From: DASPUH01 sp964518505 | Lineage (GTDB): Bacteria; Chloroflexota; Limnocylindria; Limnocylindrales; CSP1-4 | Direction: 5' to 3' | NCBI GenBank assembly: GCA_964518505.1 | Contig: CAZFGT010000013.1 | Location: 1 to 52,184 of the forward strand | DNA: 52,184 nucleotides | Shown here: positions 31,752 through 40,092 of the stretch, piece by piece | Numbering within the stretch: the first letter of the stretch is position 1 | Layout: every line of letters begins with the position of its first letter | The notes under the pieces: model-generated | The model's input: only the letters and a program-made list of their open reading frames with translations | The model's database searches: none | What the model was told of the DNA's origin: nothing | Translations under genes and position numbers: made by a program

Positions 31752-33347
31752 CTACCAGTGCATGAACGAGCGTGACGCGGCGCGGACCCGCCCCAGGACC
31801 ACTTGCCCGTCACCGGCCTGATCGAGCAGGTTGGGCTGTGAACGATCGAGCTCGATGGTGGGCTGGAGGTCGATCTGCGCCAGGTGGGTGCCTGCGAAGG
31901 TCAGCTCCACGATCAGGCCCTCATCGGTCTGCTCGGAGCGGTCGAGGTCGAAGATGAAGTCGCCCATCGAATAGACGACCACGCCACTGCCGATGGCCTC
32001 CACGGCGCCAGCCCAGTGGGGATGGGAACCAAGGATGACGTCGGCCCCGTCGGCGATGAGCGCAGCGGCGTCGCGGCGCTGCACGGCCGTGGGCGCCGAC
32101 GTGTACTCGATGCCCCAGTGCGGGACGACGACGACCACCTGGGCCCCGGCCGCCCGGGCAGCGGCGATGTCGGCGCGGGCCCGCGCCAGGTCGAGCGGAG
32201 CGGCGCCGGGTCGGCTCGTCGTCGCGCCAGCCGACGCCAGGTCGATCGCATCGAACGCAAGCACGGCGACGCGCACGCCATCGACGGTGAACCAGGCGGG
32301 AGCGTTCGCGGCGGCGAGGTCGGCGCCCGCGCCCACTGGGACCACGCCGGCCGCTTCGACGTTGCGGATCGTCTGCATGACGCCGGCCGAGCCGGCGTTG
32401 CGGACGTGGTTGTTGGCCAGCGACACCACGTCGACGCCAGCGTCGTGGAGGCCGGCTTCAAGAGCAGGGTCGAAGGTGAAGGTCAGGCCGCTCGGGTGGT
32501 AGGTGAAGTGGTCTGGGGTGGGACCCTCGTGATTGACGAGGGCGAGGTCGGCGTTCCGGAAGAGCGCCGCCACCGCGCCGGCGTCACCCGTGCGGATCGC
32601 CGTCACATCCGTCAGCCCGTCACGGCAGCACGTCCGGCTGACGATCCGTGCCGTCCCCCCGTCCCACGGGAAGTCGGGCCCGTCCCCCAGCAGCACCGCA
32701 CGGCGATAGACCTCGCGATCGTTCATCACGTCGCCGGCCGCGGCGAGGGTCCAGACGGCGCCAGGGTCGAACGCCGACGCGCCCACGACCGACAGCGGCC
32801 ACGCCGCGAGCGAGCGGACCCGGGTCTCGCCGAAGAGCATCTGCCCGTTCACCCCCAGCGCCCGAACGGATGGCAGGACATCGGCGGCCCGGATGAGACC
32901 AAGCACGTTGACCGTGCCTTGCACGGCCGCGATGGCGGCCGCCGGGGCGAGCTGCTCGACCCTCGGGCCAGCCCGGACACCCAGGGCGTCGGCGATGGCG
33001 GCGAGATCGGGCGCCCCGACGACGACGTGGGGGTAGTGCGGATCCTGGCCCGCCAGGGCGAGGCGGAGCTCGGCGGTCGACATCGACAGCGCGGTGGACC
33101 AGAAGCCGACGATAGGAACGATCGGTAGGCGCGGGGCGACGGCGGAGGGCTCGGGCGTCGCTGCCGAGCCCGATGACGCGGGCGTGGGTGTCCCACCAAC
33201 CGCCGCCACGACGAGGGGCAGGCTCGGCCGCGGCGACGGTCCGGGTCCGCGCGACGTGGCCGCCAGGCCGGCCGCCACGATCACCGCGGCCGCGCCGAAC
33301 GCGACCAGGAGCCGCCCGGTCGAAGGCCTGCGCAGGCGCCGGAACAT
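31752..33347 (-). CDS. CapA-family (poly-gamma-glutamate synthesis type) protein
   Basis: The 531-residue protein has an N-terminal membrane anchor (about 13-30), a Ser/Pro/Thr-rich tether and then the CapA metallophosphatase-like domain. Its motifs are AGDVMNDRE, ALVNHEGPTPDHF, DVVSLANNHVRNAG, VVVPHWGIEYTSAPT, VILGSHPHWAGAVE and VVYSMGDFIFD. CapA proteins act at the cell surface in gamma-glutamyl polymer or peptidoglycan-related processes. It lies 33 bases behind nagA. A paralogue lies at 37708. ATG 33347 has CATGAT six bases upstream. Confidence 0.9.
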   Translation of the reverse strand: MFRRLRRPSTGRLLVAFGAAAVIVAAGLAATSRGPGPSPRPSLPLVVAAVGGTPTPASSGSAATPEPSAVAPRLPIVPIVGFWSTALSMSTAELRLALAGQDPHYPHVVVGAPDLAAIADALGVRAGPRVEQLAPAAAIAAVQGTVNVLGLIRAADVLPSVRALGVNGQMLFGETRVRSLAAWPLSVVGASAFDPGAVWTLAAAGDVMNDREVYRRAVLLGDGPDFPWDGGTARIVSRTCCRDGLTDVTAIRTGDAGAVAALFRNADLALVNHEGPTPDHFTYHPSGLTFTFDPALEAGLHDAGVDVVSLANNHVRNAGSAGVMQTIRNVEAAGVVPVGAGADLAAANAPAWFTVDGVRVAVLAFDAIDLASAGATTSRPGAAPLDLARARADIAAARAAGAQVVVVVPHWGIEYTSAPTAVQRRDAAALIADGADVILGSHPHWAGAVEAIGSGVVVYSMGDFIFDLDRSEQTDEGLIVELTFAGTHLAQIDLQPTIELDRSQPNLLDQAGDGQVVLGRVRAASRSFMHW

Positions 33348-33380
33348 CGATGCATCATGCGGCCGGCTGACGCCAGCCGC

Positions 33381-34541
33381 CTAGCCCAGCGCCAGCTCGC
33401 GGCCCCTGAGCCACACGCGACCGACGGAACCGTCCGGGCGCAGCGCCACCAGATCGGCGTCAGCGCCGCGGGCGATCCGGCCCTTCCGCCTCGCTCCCAC
33501 CAGCCTGGCCGGCCGCGTGCTGGCGGCGCCCACGGTCTCCGCGAGCGACGCGCCGTGCGCCACGTACCGCGCGACTGCGTCCGCGAGCAGGATCATCGAG
33601 CCGGCCAGCGTGCCGTCGGCCAGGGTCGCCCGCCCGCCTCGGACGGTGACCTCGAGGCCCCCCAAACGGAAGGTCCGGTCGCCGGCGAGTCCCGCGTCCG
33701 GTAGGGCGTCCGAGACCAGCACGACGCGCCCACCCGCCAGCCGGCGGACCAGGGGCCACATGGCCGCGTCGACGTGGAGGCCGTCGGCGATCAGCTCGAC
33801 CGCCGGCCGGGGGTCAAGCAGCGCCGCCAGCGCCAGGCCCGGCCCGCGATGGGTCAGGCCGGTCATGGCATTGAAGAGGTGCGTCGTGGAGCGCGCGCCG
33901 GCGTCATAGGCGGCCAGCGCCTGCGCGTACGACGCGCCGCTGTGGCCGATGCTGGCGACGATCCCGCGAGCGGCCAGGAGCCGCACCAGGTTTAGGCCAC
34001 CGGGGCGCTCGGGCGCCACCGTCACGACCTTCACCGCCTCCCAGGCGGCCGGATCACGGGTGAACGCGGCGACCACCGCCGCCGGGTCCACCAGCGCCGA
34101 GTGGGCATGCGCCCCGGCGTGGCCGGGATCCAGGGCCGGGCCCTCCAGGTTCGCATCCAGGACGCTCGCGCCTTCCGCATCGGCCTCATCACGGGCCCAG
34201 CCGACCTCGCCGGCGAACGCCGCCAGGCGGTCCAGCGGCGCGGAAACGGCCGTCGGCAGGAACGAGGTCACGCCGCGCGCCGCCAGCGTCCTGGCCATCT
34301 GGCGGATGGCGTCGGGTCCGTCCATGGCGTTCGCGCCGCCCGCGCCGTGGACGTGGATGTCCACGAAGCCTGGGGCCAGGACGAGGTCCCCGGGAAGCTG
34401 CTGCGCACCCCGCGCGGCGGCGCCGCCGAGCCGCGCGTCGAGCACCCCGGCGATCCGTCCGTCGACCACCTCGATGACGACATCGGGGCGCTCGACACCC
34501 CCGACGATGGCGCGACCGCGGAGCCGGCTGGAGGTCCTCAC
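33381..34541 (-). CDS. nagA: N-acetylglucosamine-6-phosphate deacetylase
   Basis: NagA removes the acetyl group from GlcNAc-6-phosphate in amino-sugar recycling. The 386-residue enzyme has the amidohydrolase signature GFVDIHVHG, then DANLEGP, VASIGHSGASY, STTHLFNAM, LIADGLHVD and VVLVSDALPD. The metal-site residues of the one- or two-metal forms appear intact. I chose GTG 34541; an upstream in-frame TTG (34577) would lie inside the divergent operator region. The SIS isomerase gene on the other strand supplies the next step. Confidence 0.92.
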   Translation of the reverse strand: MRTSSRLRGRAIVGGVERPDVVIEVVDGRIAGVLDARLGGAAARGAQQLPGDLVLAPGFVDIHVHGAGGANAMDGPDAIRQMARTLAARGVTSFLPTAVSAPLDRLAAFAGEVGWARDEADAEGASVLDANLEGPALDPGHAGAHAHSALVDPAAVVAAFTRDPAAWEAVKVVTVAPERPGGLNLVRLLAARGIVASIGHSGASYAQALAAYDAGARSTTHLFNAMTGLTHRGPGLALAALLDPRPAVELIADGLHVDAAMWPLVRRLAGGRVVLVSDALPDAGLAGDRTFRLGGLEVTVRGGRATLADGTLAGSMILLADAVARYVAHGASLAETVGAASTRPARLVGARRKGRIARGADADLVALRPDGSVGRVWLRGRELALG

Positions 34542-34577
34542 GATCGGTCGGTGCAGCCTCCTGACGGTGGGTGACAA

Positions 34578-34594
34578 TGTAGCGACACGTTACA
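34578..34594. promoter_or_regulatory. 17-bp dyad, candidate operator between nagA and the SIS gene
   Basis: TGTAGCGACACGTTACA has matching arms (TGTA-N-CG and CG-N-TACA) around three central bases. On the minus strand it overlaps a TACATT that could be the nagA -10, a good position for repression. No regulator gene is adjacent. Confidence 0.5.
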
Positions 34595-34664
34595 GGGGTG
34601 AGTCGCCAGTCGTGTCAGACCCGCGGGGATCGGGAGCCACTCCGGCCTGCCAGACGGCCGCGGC

Positions 34665-35705
34665 ATGACCCTGCGCGCCGAGATCGGCCAGACGGCGACG
34701 GCCGTCAGCCACCTCATCGAGACGGCGGGGCCCACCATGGCGGCCATCGCCGCCGCCGCCCGCGGCCGCGATCTGGCGTTCGTCGTGATCGCGGCCCGGG
34801 GCACGTCCGATCACGCCGCCACGTACGCCCAGTACATCCTCGGCGCGCGCAACGGCCTGACCGTGGCCCTCGCCGCGCCGTCGCTGGCGAGCCTCTACGG
34901 CCGCGGCCCGGATGTCGCCCGGGCCCTCGTGGTGGGCATCTCGCAGTCCGGCCGCTCGCCGGATGTGGTCGGCGTGGTGGTGGATGCACGTCGCCAGGGC
35001 GCCCTGACGGTGGCCATCACCAACGACCCGGCATCGCCGCTCGCGGGCGCCGCCGAGTTCCCCCTTGACCTGGGCGCAGGGCCGGAGCTGGCGGTCGCCG
35101 CGACCAAGACCTACGTGGCGGAGCTGGCCGCGGTGGCGCTGCTCTCGATCGCCCTCGACCGCCGGGCGGACCCGGCCGCGAGTGCAGCGCTCGCCGCGGT
35201 GCCGGCGGCCATCGAGCGGGCGCTGGCCACGGAGCCGGAGGTGGCGCGGGTCGCCCGCGAGCAGGCCGCCATGGACGGCTGCATCGTCATCGGGCGCGGC
35301 TTCCAGTACCCCACCGCGCGGGAGTGGGCGATCAAGCTGAAGGAGGTCGCCGGCGTCTTCGCCGACCCCTACTCGGCGGCCGACTTCGAGCACGGCCCCA
35401 TCACGCTCGTCGGCCCCGGCACGCAGGTGCTCGCGGTGGCCACCGGCGGACCGGCCCTGCCCGGGGTGGTGGACCTGCTGCAGCGGCTGCGCGAAGACGG
35501 GGCGGACCTGCTCGTGGCCTCGGACGACGAAGCGGCCCGGCGGCTGGGACGGACGGCGCTGGCGCTGCCGGATGGTGTGCCCGAGTGGCTGGCGCCGCTC
35601 CCGGCGATCGTGCCCGCCCAGCTCTTCGCCTATCACCTCGCCATCGCCAAGGGCATCGACCCCGAGCGCCCGCCCCACCTCAGCAAGGTGACCCTGACGC
35701 GCTGA
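34665..35705 (+). CDS. SIS-domain sugar isomerase/deaminase (GlmS C-terminal or NagB-II type)
   Basis: The 346-residue protein carries two SIS modules without the glutaminase domain of GlmS. IAARGTSDHAATYAQYILG and VVGISQSGRSPDVVGVV form the first sugar-phosphate site. MDGCIVIGRGFQYPTAREWAIKLKEV and the DFEHGPITLV segment form the second. This matches NagB-II/AgaS-like enzymes that convert glucosamine-6-phosphate to fructose-6-phosphate and ammonia. Divergence from nagA fits that role; other sugar substrates are possible. Confidence 0.88.
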   Translation: MTLRAEIGQTATAVSHLIETAGPTMAAIAAAARGRDLAFVVIAARGTSDHAATYAQYILGARNGLTVALAAPSLASLYGRGPDVARALVVGISQSGRSPDVVGVVVDARRQGALTVAITNDPASPLAGAAEFPLDLGAGPELAVAATKTYVAELAAVALLSIALDRRADPAASAALAAVPAAIERALATEPEVARVAREQAAMDGCIVIGRGFQYPTAREWAIKLKEVAGVFADPYSAADFEHGPITLVGPGTQVLAVATGGPALPGVVDLLQRLREDGADLLVASDDEAARRLGRTALALPDGVPEWLAPLPAIVPAQLFAYHLAIAKGIDPERPPHLSKVTLTR

Positions 35706-35714
35706 CCTCGCGGT

Positions 35715-36488
35715 CTACGCCGTTCCGCGGGCGGCGCCGCTCCTGGTCGCCACGAGGAGCGAGTTCTGGAAGCCGGCGAACGGCACGGAGTCGGAGGCGT
35801 GGCTGGGCACGCCCCGCTCGCGCAGGATGGCCGCGCTGACTTCGATCATGTGCGGCACGTCCCAGATGACGAGCTGGCCGCCCGGTTTCAGCACCCGGAC
35901 CATCTCGCCGAGCACGCCCTCCAGGTCGGATCGGTCCCGGATGATGTGGTGGACGGCCCCGCCGCACAGGACGATGTCGAACAGCCCGTCGGCGAACGGC
36001 AGGGACCGGGCGTCGGCGTACTTGATCTCCACCCGCTCGGCGACGCCTTCGGCCCGGGCGTTAGCCATCAGCAGGTCCAGGGTGCCACCGCCGGCGTGGG
36101 CGTCCCAGATGTCGATGCCGACGGCACGGCCCTGGGGGACCCGTAGCGCCGCTCCGTTGAGGAGCATCCCGGTGCCGCAGCCCACATCGAGCACCCAAGC
36201 CGAGGGCGACCACTCCACCGCGTCCAGGATGCCGGCGCGGATCTGCGCCCGGTTCCGCCGCAGGTAGGACGTGAGGAGGCCCAGGACGACCGCGGGCGTC
36301 ATCGCCGCCAGGCCCGCGACGGCCGCGAGCCGAGAGGTACCGCGGTGGTGTCCCCGCCGCAGGCGGGGTGCGCCTGCCACGGCCAGGGCACCGACGGTGC
36401 CCAGCGTCGCGACGCGTGGCGGCACTGTCGGTCGATAGTTCGACCAGAACGAGGAGTCGTGGAGCCAGGTCAACAGGCGGCGGCGCAT
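35715..36488 (-). CDS. Membrane-anchored class I methyltransferase
   Basis: The 257-residue protein begins with two hydrophobic stretches (about 27-40 and 53-75). It then has a SAM methyltransferase domain: motif I VLDVGCGTGMLLNG, the acidic loop VGIDIWD, FDIVLCGGAVHHI and LKPGGQLVIWDVP. It resembles UbiE/COQ5-like or membrane lipid methyltransferases. The start overlaps the stop of the preceding hydrolase gene (TGATG). The substrate is unknown; a lipid or quinone is plausible given the anchor. Confidence 0.85.
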   Translation of the reverse strand: MRRRLLTWLHDSSFWSNYRPTVPPRVATLGTVGALAVAGAPRLRRGHHRGTSRLAAVAGLAAMTPAVVLGLLTSYLRRNRAQIRAGILDAVEWSPSAWVLDVGCGTGMLLNGAALRVPQGRAVGIDIWDAHAGGGTLDLLMANARAEGVAERVEIKYADARSLPFADGLFDIVLCGGAVHHIIRDRSDLEGVLGEMVRVLKPGGQLVIWDVPHMIEVSAAILRERGVPSHASDSVPFAGFQNSLLVATRSGAARGTA

Positions 36489-37351
36489 CAGGCCAGGAGG
36501 TCCGCGATCGCCTCGCTGGAGGCCGGGTGCGTGTTGATGCCGTAGTGGTTCGCGTCCACCTCCACCTGGCGGGCCGACGTGACAGCGGCGAGGAAGGCGT
36601 CGCGCTCAGTGGCGGGCACGATGAAGCCGGCACCCTCGAAGAGCTCCTGGGTCGCCCGCAGCAGCAGGGTCGGCATCGTCAGGTACGGCCACAGCGTCCG
36701 CGGGTCGTGCTCCTCGCCGTAGGCCGCGTCCTCCAGGACGGCGGCACGGTCGCTGCGCGCGCGTACCCCGCCCTCCACCGGCGCCAGCTCGTAGCGGAAG
36801 TAGCGCTCCCAGTAGGGGCTCCAGGGCCGGATCGTGCCAAGGCGCTTGACGACCTCCAGGTACGCCTCCACCGACGGGTAGACCGAGCCAAGGCGTTCGA
36901 CGGCCGCCCGGATGAGGGGCACGGTCGTCGGATCGGGCATGCCGCACAGATCGATCAGCACGACCGAGCCGAGCCGCTGCGGGGCCAGCCGGGCGATCTC
37001 CATGGCCACCGCCGCGCCCATGGACTGTCCCACGACGTCGAACCGCGAGGCGCCGAGGGCGTCGGCGACCGCGAGCACATCCTCGGCATGACGGATCCAA
37101 CCGTACGTGCCGGGAGCGGTCACCTCGCTCTGGCCACGCCCGCGCAGGTCCAGCGTGACCACGCGGTGGGCCGGGTCCGCGATGCGTTCGGCGATGAAGT
37201 CGAAGCCGCGCAGATTCGCGGACAGGCCGGGGATGCAGACGACCAGCCGGCCTCGCTCGGCGCCGAACCACTCGGCGTGCAGCTCGCCGCTGGCGAGGTG
37301 CAGGTCCAGGGGCGTGCCGCTGGGGGTGGGGGCGTCGGCGGCCGGGCTCAT
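36488..37351 (-). CDS. Alpha/beta hydrolase
   Basis: The 287-residue hydrolase has the oxyanion strand VVCIPGLSANLRGFDFI, the nucleophile elbow VVGQSMGAAVAM and a C-terminal histidine in VDANHYGINTHP. An acid near LLLRATQELFEG completes a plausible triad. A cap domain lies around 150-210 with LGTIRPWSPYWERYF. ATG 37351 has GAGGAG six bases upstream. The substrate is unknown. It is the middle gene of a minus-strand run of three. Confidence 0.88.
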   Translation of the reverse strand: MSPAADAPTPSGTPLDLHLASGELHAEWFGAERGRLVVCIPGLSANLRGFDFIAERIADPAHRVVTLDLRGRGQSEVTAPGTYGWIRHAEDVLAVADALGASRFDVVGQSMGAAVAMEIARLAPQRLGSVVLIDLCGMPDPTTVPLIRAAVERLGSVYPSVEAYLEVVKRLGTIRPWSPYWERYFRYELAPVEGGVRARSDRAAVLEDAAYGEEHDPRTLWPYLTMPTLLLRATQELFEGAGFIVPATERDAFLAAVTSARQVEVDANHYGINTHPASSEAIADLLA

Positions 37352-37361
37352 GATCGGCTCC

Positions 37362-37640
37362 TCACGCGGTCGGGTCGTCCAGGCCGGCGCTGGCCCGGTG
37401 CATCGTGCAGTAGCCCAGGACGCCGTCCCGCTCGCGCCAGCGGGCCCGTTGCTCACAGCGCTTGCCGCGACGATTGCGGTAGGAGCAGAACTCGGGGTGC
37501 GGTCCCTCCGTCGTGGCGAGCAGCAGGACCAGCGGGCGGCGGCCCCTGGTGGGACTCGTGGCGCGCGGTGGATCCCTCAGCAGCGAGCTCACATCGATGC
37601 CGCTCGCCCGCAGCACCCGCTCCGCGTCGTGGCCATCCAT
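37362..37640 (-). CDS. Small Cys/His-rich protein
   Basis: The 92-residue protein has a basic C-terminal segment with Cys-x9-Cys-x15-Cys-x2-His (FCSYRNRRGKRC to GYCTMH), a likely single-zinc site. The spacing resembles the plant WRC motif (C-x9-C-x10-C-x2-H) except for a longer middle loop. The first half, with a GIDVSSLL stretch, looks like a short helical region. I do not recognise a family. TACGCT ends seven bases before the ATG. It lies ten bases upstream of the hydrolase gene. Confidence 0.7.
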   Translation of the reverse strand: MDGHDAERVLRASGIDVSSLLRDPPRATSPTRGRRPLVLLLATTEGPHPEFCSYRNRRGKRCEQRARWRERDGVLGYCTMHRASAGLDDPTA

Positions 37641-37647
37641 CGCGGGG

Positions 37648-37653
37648 AGCGTA
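37648..37653 (-). promoter_or_regulatory. -10 hexamer TACGCT, leaderless arrangement
   Basis: On the minus strand TACGCT ends seven bases before the ATG of the Cys/His-rich protein. It overlaps the plus-strand TAGAGT. Confidence 0.55.
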
Positions 37654-37657
37654 GAGT
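37652..37657 (+). promoter_or_regulatory. -10 hexamer TAGAGT for the CapA lipoprotein
   Basis: A start near 37664 would give a leader of about 44 bases, carrying GGGAGG (37698-37703) four bases before the ATG. Confidence 0.45.
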
Positions 37658-37707
37658 GGTTGGGCCGCGCTGTCACGCAGCTGACCGGAGCGCGGCGGGG
37701 AGGCAGG

Positions 37708-39294
37708 ATGAGCGACCACCGCCGGATCGTCGTGACGTTGCTGGCCGTCGTGCTGGCCGCGTGCACCAGCTCGCCGACACCGGTCCTGCAGGCCACCCCG
37801 TCGCCGACCCCGACCAGCCGGCCCGGCGGGTCCCCGACGCCCACGCCGGCGGAGTCCGGCAGCCCCTCACCTTCCGCCGGGGCCACGACCGGGGCCGTGT
37901 CGACGGATCTCGCCCTCGTCGCGGACGTCCGCGAGCCACGCCTGGGCCTGACGGCCGCCGAGGTGCGCGCGGCGCTCGGCAAGGCCCTCATCCCGTGCGG
38001 CGTGACCGACCTGCGCCTCGACGGCGCGGTGCTCGCGCTTCCGTCGACCCCCTGCGTCGCTGCCGACGCCATCACCGATCGGGTCCACGGCCACGCCGGC
38101 CTGCTCGCCCTCCTGCCGCCGGGTCTCGTCGGCCCACGCGTCAAGGTCCTGCAGGTCGACGGCGCCGACCTGTTCGGAGGCCCTGCCATCCGCTCGAAGC
38201 CGTACCCGCTGACGGCGACCGCCACCGGGCTCGCCGCGACCTGGACCGCGTACGACCCGTCACAGATCCGCACCATCGACTCGACCGGTGACACCTGCCC
38301 CGACCGGGGCCCGGCGAACGAGGCGATCGTGCAGCACAAGGGCTGGCCGTGGACGCTCGACGGCGGTTACGCCCGCTACACCGGCACGTACATGGACACG
38401 CGCTACAGCGGCCCGACCGGCAACGGCTGGCCGGTCGTGCTGGCCAAGCGGACGGGTGACGCCGGGTCGGTCCGCGCGCTCATCTCGGACTCCGACATCA
38501 CGGTCAACGATTTCGAGTGCCCCATGCTCGCCGGGTTCGTCTTCCACTCCAAGGGCACCGTCTTCAACGTCGACCCCAAGGTCGGCCCGCTGCTGGCCTC
38601 GGCCGGCGTCAAGGTCGTGACCCTGGGGTCCAACCACATCACCGATGCCGGCTCGACGGGCGTCAGGCAGACGCTGCAGATCCTGGACGCCGATCACATC
38701 GCCCATACGGGCGCCGGGCTTGACCTGACGTCGGCCCTCGCCCCGGCGGTGGTGGACGTGCGCGGCGTGAAGTTCGGCTTCGTCGGGTGGGACGACATCG
38801 TCGGCTCGGGCGCCGCGGCCCCGGGACGACCGGGCGTGGCGCCGCTGACGAACGCCAACGTGAAGTCGTCGCTCGCCGCAGCCCGCAAGGTGGCCGATGT
38901 GGTCTTCGCCATGCCGCAGTGGGGCTGGCCGGAATACCACAACGGCTTCACCAAGCAGGAGCTCACCCAGCGGGCGATGTTCTTCGCCGACGGCGCCGAC
39001 GACGTGCTCGGCAGCGGAACCCATTGGGCGTCGGCCGTCTCGATCACCCCGGGGCCCGGCGGTGCCGACCAGTTCGTCATCGGCAGCCACGGCAACTTCC
39101 TGTTCGGCCAGGACTGGAGCCGCCAGACGATGGAGGGCGTGGTGGTGGAACTGACCTTCGCCGGGACGACGCTCGTGCAGGCGCGCCTGCATCCCTACGT
39201 CGTGCTTGATGAGGCCCAGCCCAACCTCATCGATCCGACGACCGACGGGCGCTACGTGCTGAACCAGGTGTGGAGCGTCAGCCAGCTGCCCTGA
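37708..39294 (+). CDS. CapA-family lipoprotein
   Basis: The 528-residue protein is a lipoprotein: signal MSDHRRIVVTLLAVVLAAC with the lipid cysteine C19, then a Thr/Ser/Pro-rich tether (about 20-65). The CapA-like domain follows, with some motifs altered. VTLGSNHITDAG replaces the usual LANNH, MPQWGWPEY replaces HWGxEY, and LGSGTHWASAV replaces GSHPH, so catalysis may be impaired or different. It is a paralogue of the protein at 31752. Both have similar tails ending in LDEAQPNLIDPTTDGRYVL or its equivalent. Long in-frame upstream sequence lacks a start of its own and is ignored. Confidence 0.88.
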   Translation: MSDHRRIVVTLLAVVLAACTSSPTPVLQATPSPTPTSRPGGSPTPTPAESGSPSPSAGATTGAVSTDLALVADVREPRLGLTAAEVRAALGKALIPCGVTDLRLDGAVLALPSTPCVAADAITDRVHGHAGLLALLPPGLVGPRVKVLQVDGADLFGGPAIRSKPYPLTATATGLAATWTAYDPSQIRTIDSTGDTCPDRGPANEAIVQHKGWPWTLDGGYARYTGTYMDTRYSGPTGNGWPVVLAKRTGDAGSVRALISDSDITVNDFECPMLAGFVFHSKGTVFNVDPKVGPLLASAGVKVVTLGSNHITDAGSTGVRQTLQILDADHIAHTGAGLDLTSALAPAVVDVRGVKFGFVGWDDIVGSGAAAPGRPGVAPLTNANVKSSLAAARKVADVVFAMPQWGWPEYHNGFTKQELTQRAMFFADGADDVLGSGTHWASAVSITPGPGGADQFVIGSHGNFLFGQDWSRQTMEGVVVELTFAGTTLVQARLHPYVVLDEAQPNLIDPTTDGRYVLNQVWSVSQLP

Positions 39295-39328
39295 CGGCCG
39301 CCGGCTGACGCCCGAGCCTCGCGGCGGC

Positions 39329-39673
39329 CTACATCAGGCCGACGACGTGGCCCTCCGGGTCGCTGAAGAGGGCGATCGTCGTGCCCGGCGCCACCTCCGT
39401 GAGGGGCATGATCACGCGCCCGCCCAGGGCCTCCACCTGCCGCAGGGTGCCCTGCGGATCGTCCGCGTGGACGTAGAACGTGGCCATGCCGGCGGAGCCG
39501 TCCTGCGTGGCGCCGACGCCGGCCGTGAAGTCGCCCTCGGCGACGCCGCGGGCCATGCCGTAGCCGCCGGGATTGCTGGTGTCGATACTCCAGCCGAAGA
39601 CCTGGCTGTAGAACCTCTGGAGGGCCGGGCCGTCCTTGCCCGTCACCTCGACGTGGATCACCTTGGCTGCCAT
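39329..39673 (-). CDS. VOC-family (glyoxalase/bleomycin-resistance type) protein
   Basis: The 114-residue single-module protein has VIHVEVTGKDGPALQRFYSQVFGW at the start, GMATFYVHADD in the middle and IALFSDPEGHVVGL at the end. This is the family pattern with H7 and E111-region metal positions. AGGAGG lies nine bases upstream of the ATG. Divergence from an ArsR/AHSA1 pair is a frequent arrangement in high-GC bacteria and suggests common control. Confidence 0.9.
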   Translation of the reverse strand: MAAKVIHVEVTGKDGPALQRFYSQVFGWSIDTSNPGGYGMARGVAEGDFTAGVGATQDGSAGMATFYVHADDPQGTLRQVEALGGRVIMPLTEVAPGTTIALFSDPEGHVVGLM

Positions 39674-39702
39674 GGATCGATGCCTCCTGGCTGACTGCTG
39701 CG

Positions 39703-39724
39703 CTTATTTAAGGGACTTCTAAAC
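39703..39724. promoter_or_regulatory. AT-rich dyads, candidate ArsR operator
   Basis: CTTATTTAAG and TTTAAGGGACTTCTAAA overlap in an AT-rich island between the divergent VOC and ArsR genes. Both have inverted arms. ArsR-type regulators usually bind such AT-rich dyads next to their own promoter. Confidence 0.45.
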
Positions 39725-39745
39725 TATCGCCCGGCGACCGACCCC

Positions 39746-39773
39746 TTGTCAATCCCGAAGTTTTCGCTTAAGT
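39746..39773 (+). promoter_or_regulatory. Promoter of the ArsR gene, leaderless
   Basis: TTGTCA (39746-39751), a 16-base spacer and TTAAGT (39768-39773) are followed after seven bases by the ATG. Confidence 0.5.
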
Positions 39774-39780
39774 TAGGTCC

Positions 39781-40092
39781 ATGCAAGCCGACCTGCTGCG
39801 TGCCGTGGCGAGCCCCCGACGGCGCGAGATCCTGCGCCTGGTGTGGGACCACGAGTTGGCCGCCGGCGACATCGCGCGTCATTTCGACATCAGCTGGCCG
39901 GCCGTCTCGCAGAACCTCGCCGTCCTGCGCGAGTCCGGTGCCCTGGTCGAGCGGCGTGACGGCACGCGGCGTTTCTACCGCACCGACCAGCACCGCCTGG
40001 GGCCGCTCGCGGATGTGGTCCGGGCCATGTGGACCGAGCGGCTCGACGTCCTGGCGGACCTGGCCGAGCAGGCCGAGCGGGGCATCGCATGA
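39781..40092 (+). CDS. ArsR-family transcriptional regulator
   Basis: The 103-residue winged-helix protein has LLRAVASPRRREILRLV, then the recognition region GDIARHFDISWPAVSQNLAVLRESGALVERR. A wing DGTRRFYRTD completes it. No metal-binding cysteines are present, so it is of the non-metal subgroup found with AHSA1 proteins. Its stop overlaps the next start in ATGA, and it is divergent from the VOC gene. Confidence 0.93.
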   Translation: MQADLLRAVASPRRREILRLVWDHELAAGDIARHFDISWPAVSQNLAVLRESGALVERRDGTRRFYRTDQHRLGPLADVVRAMWTERLDVLADLAEQAERGIA

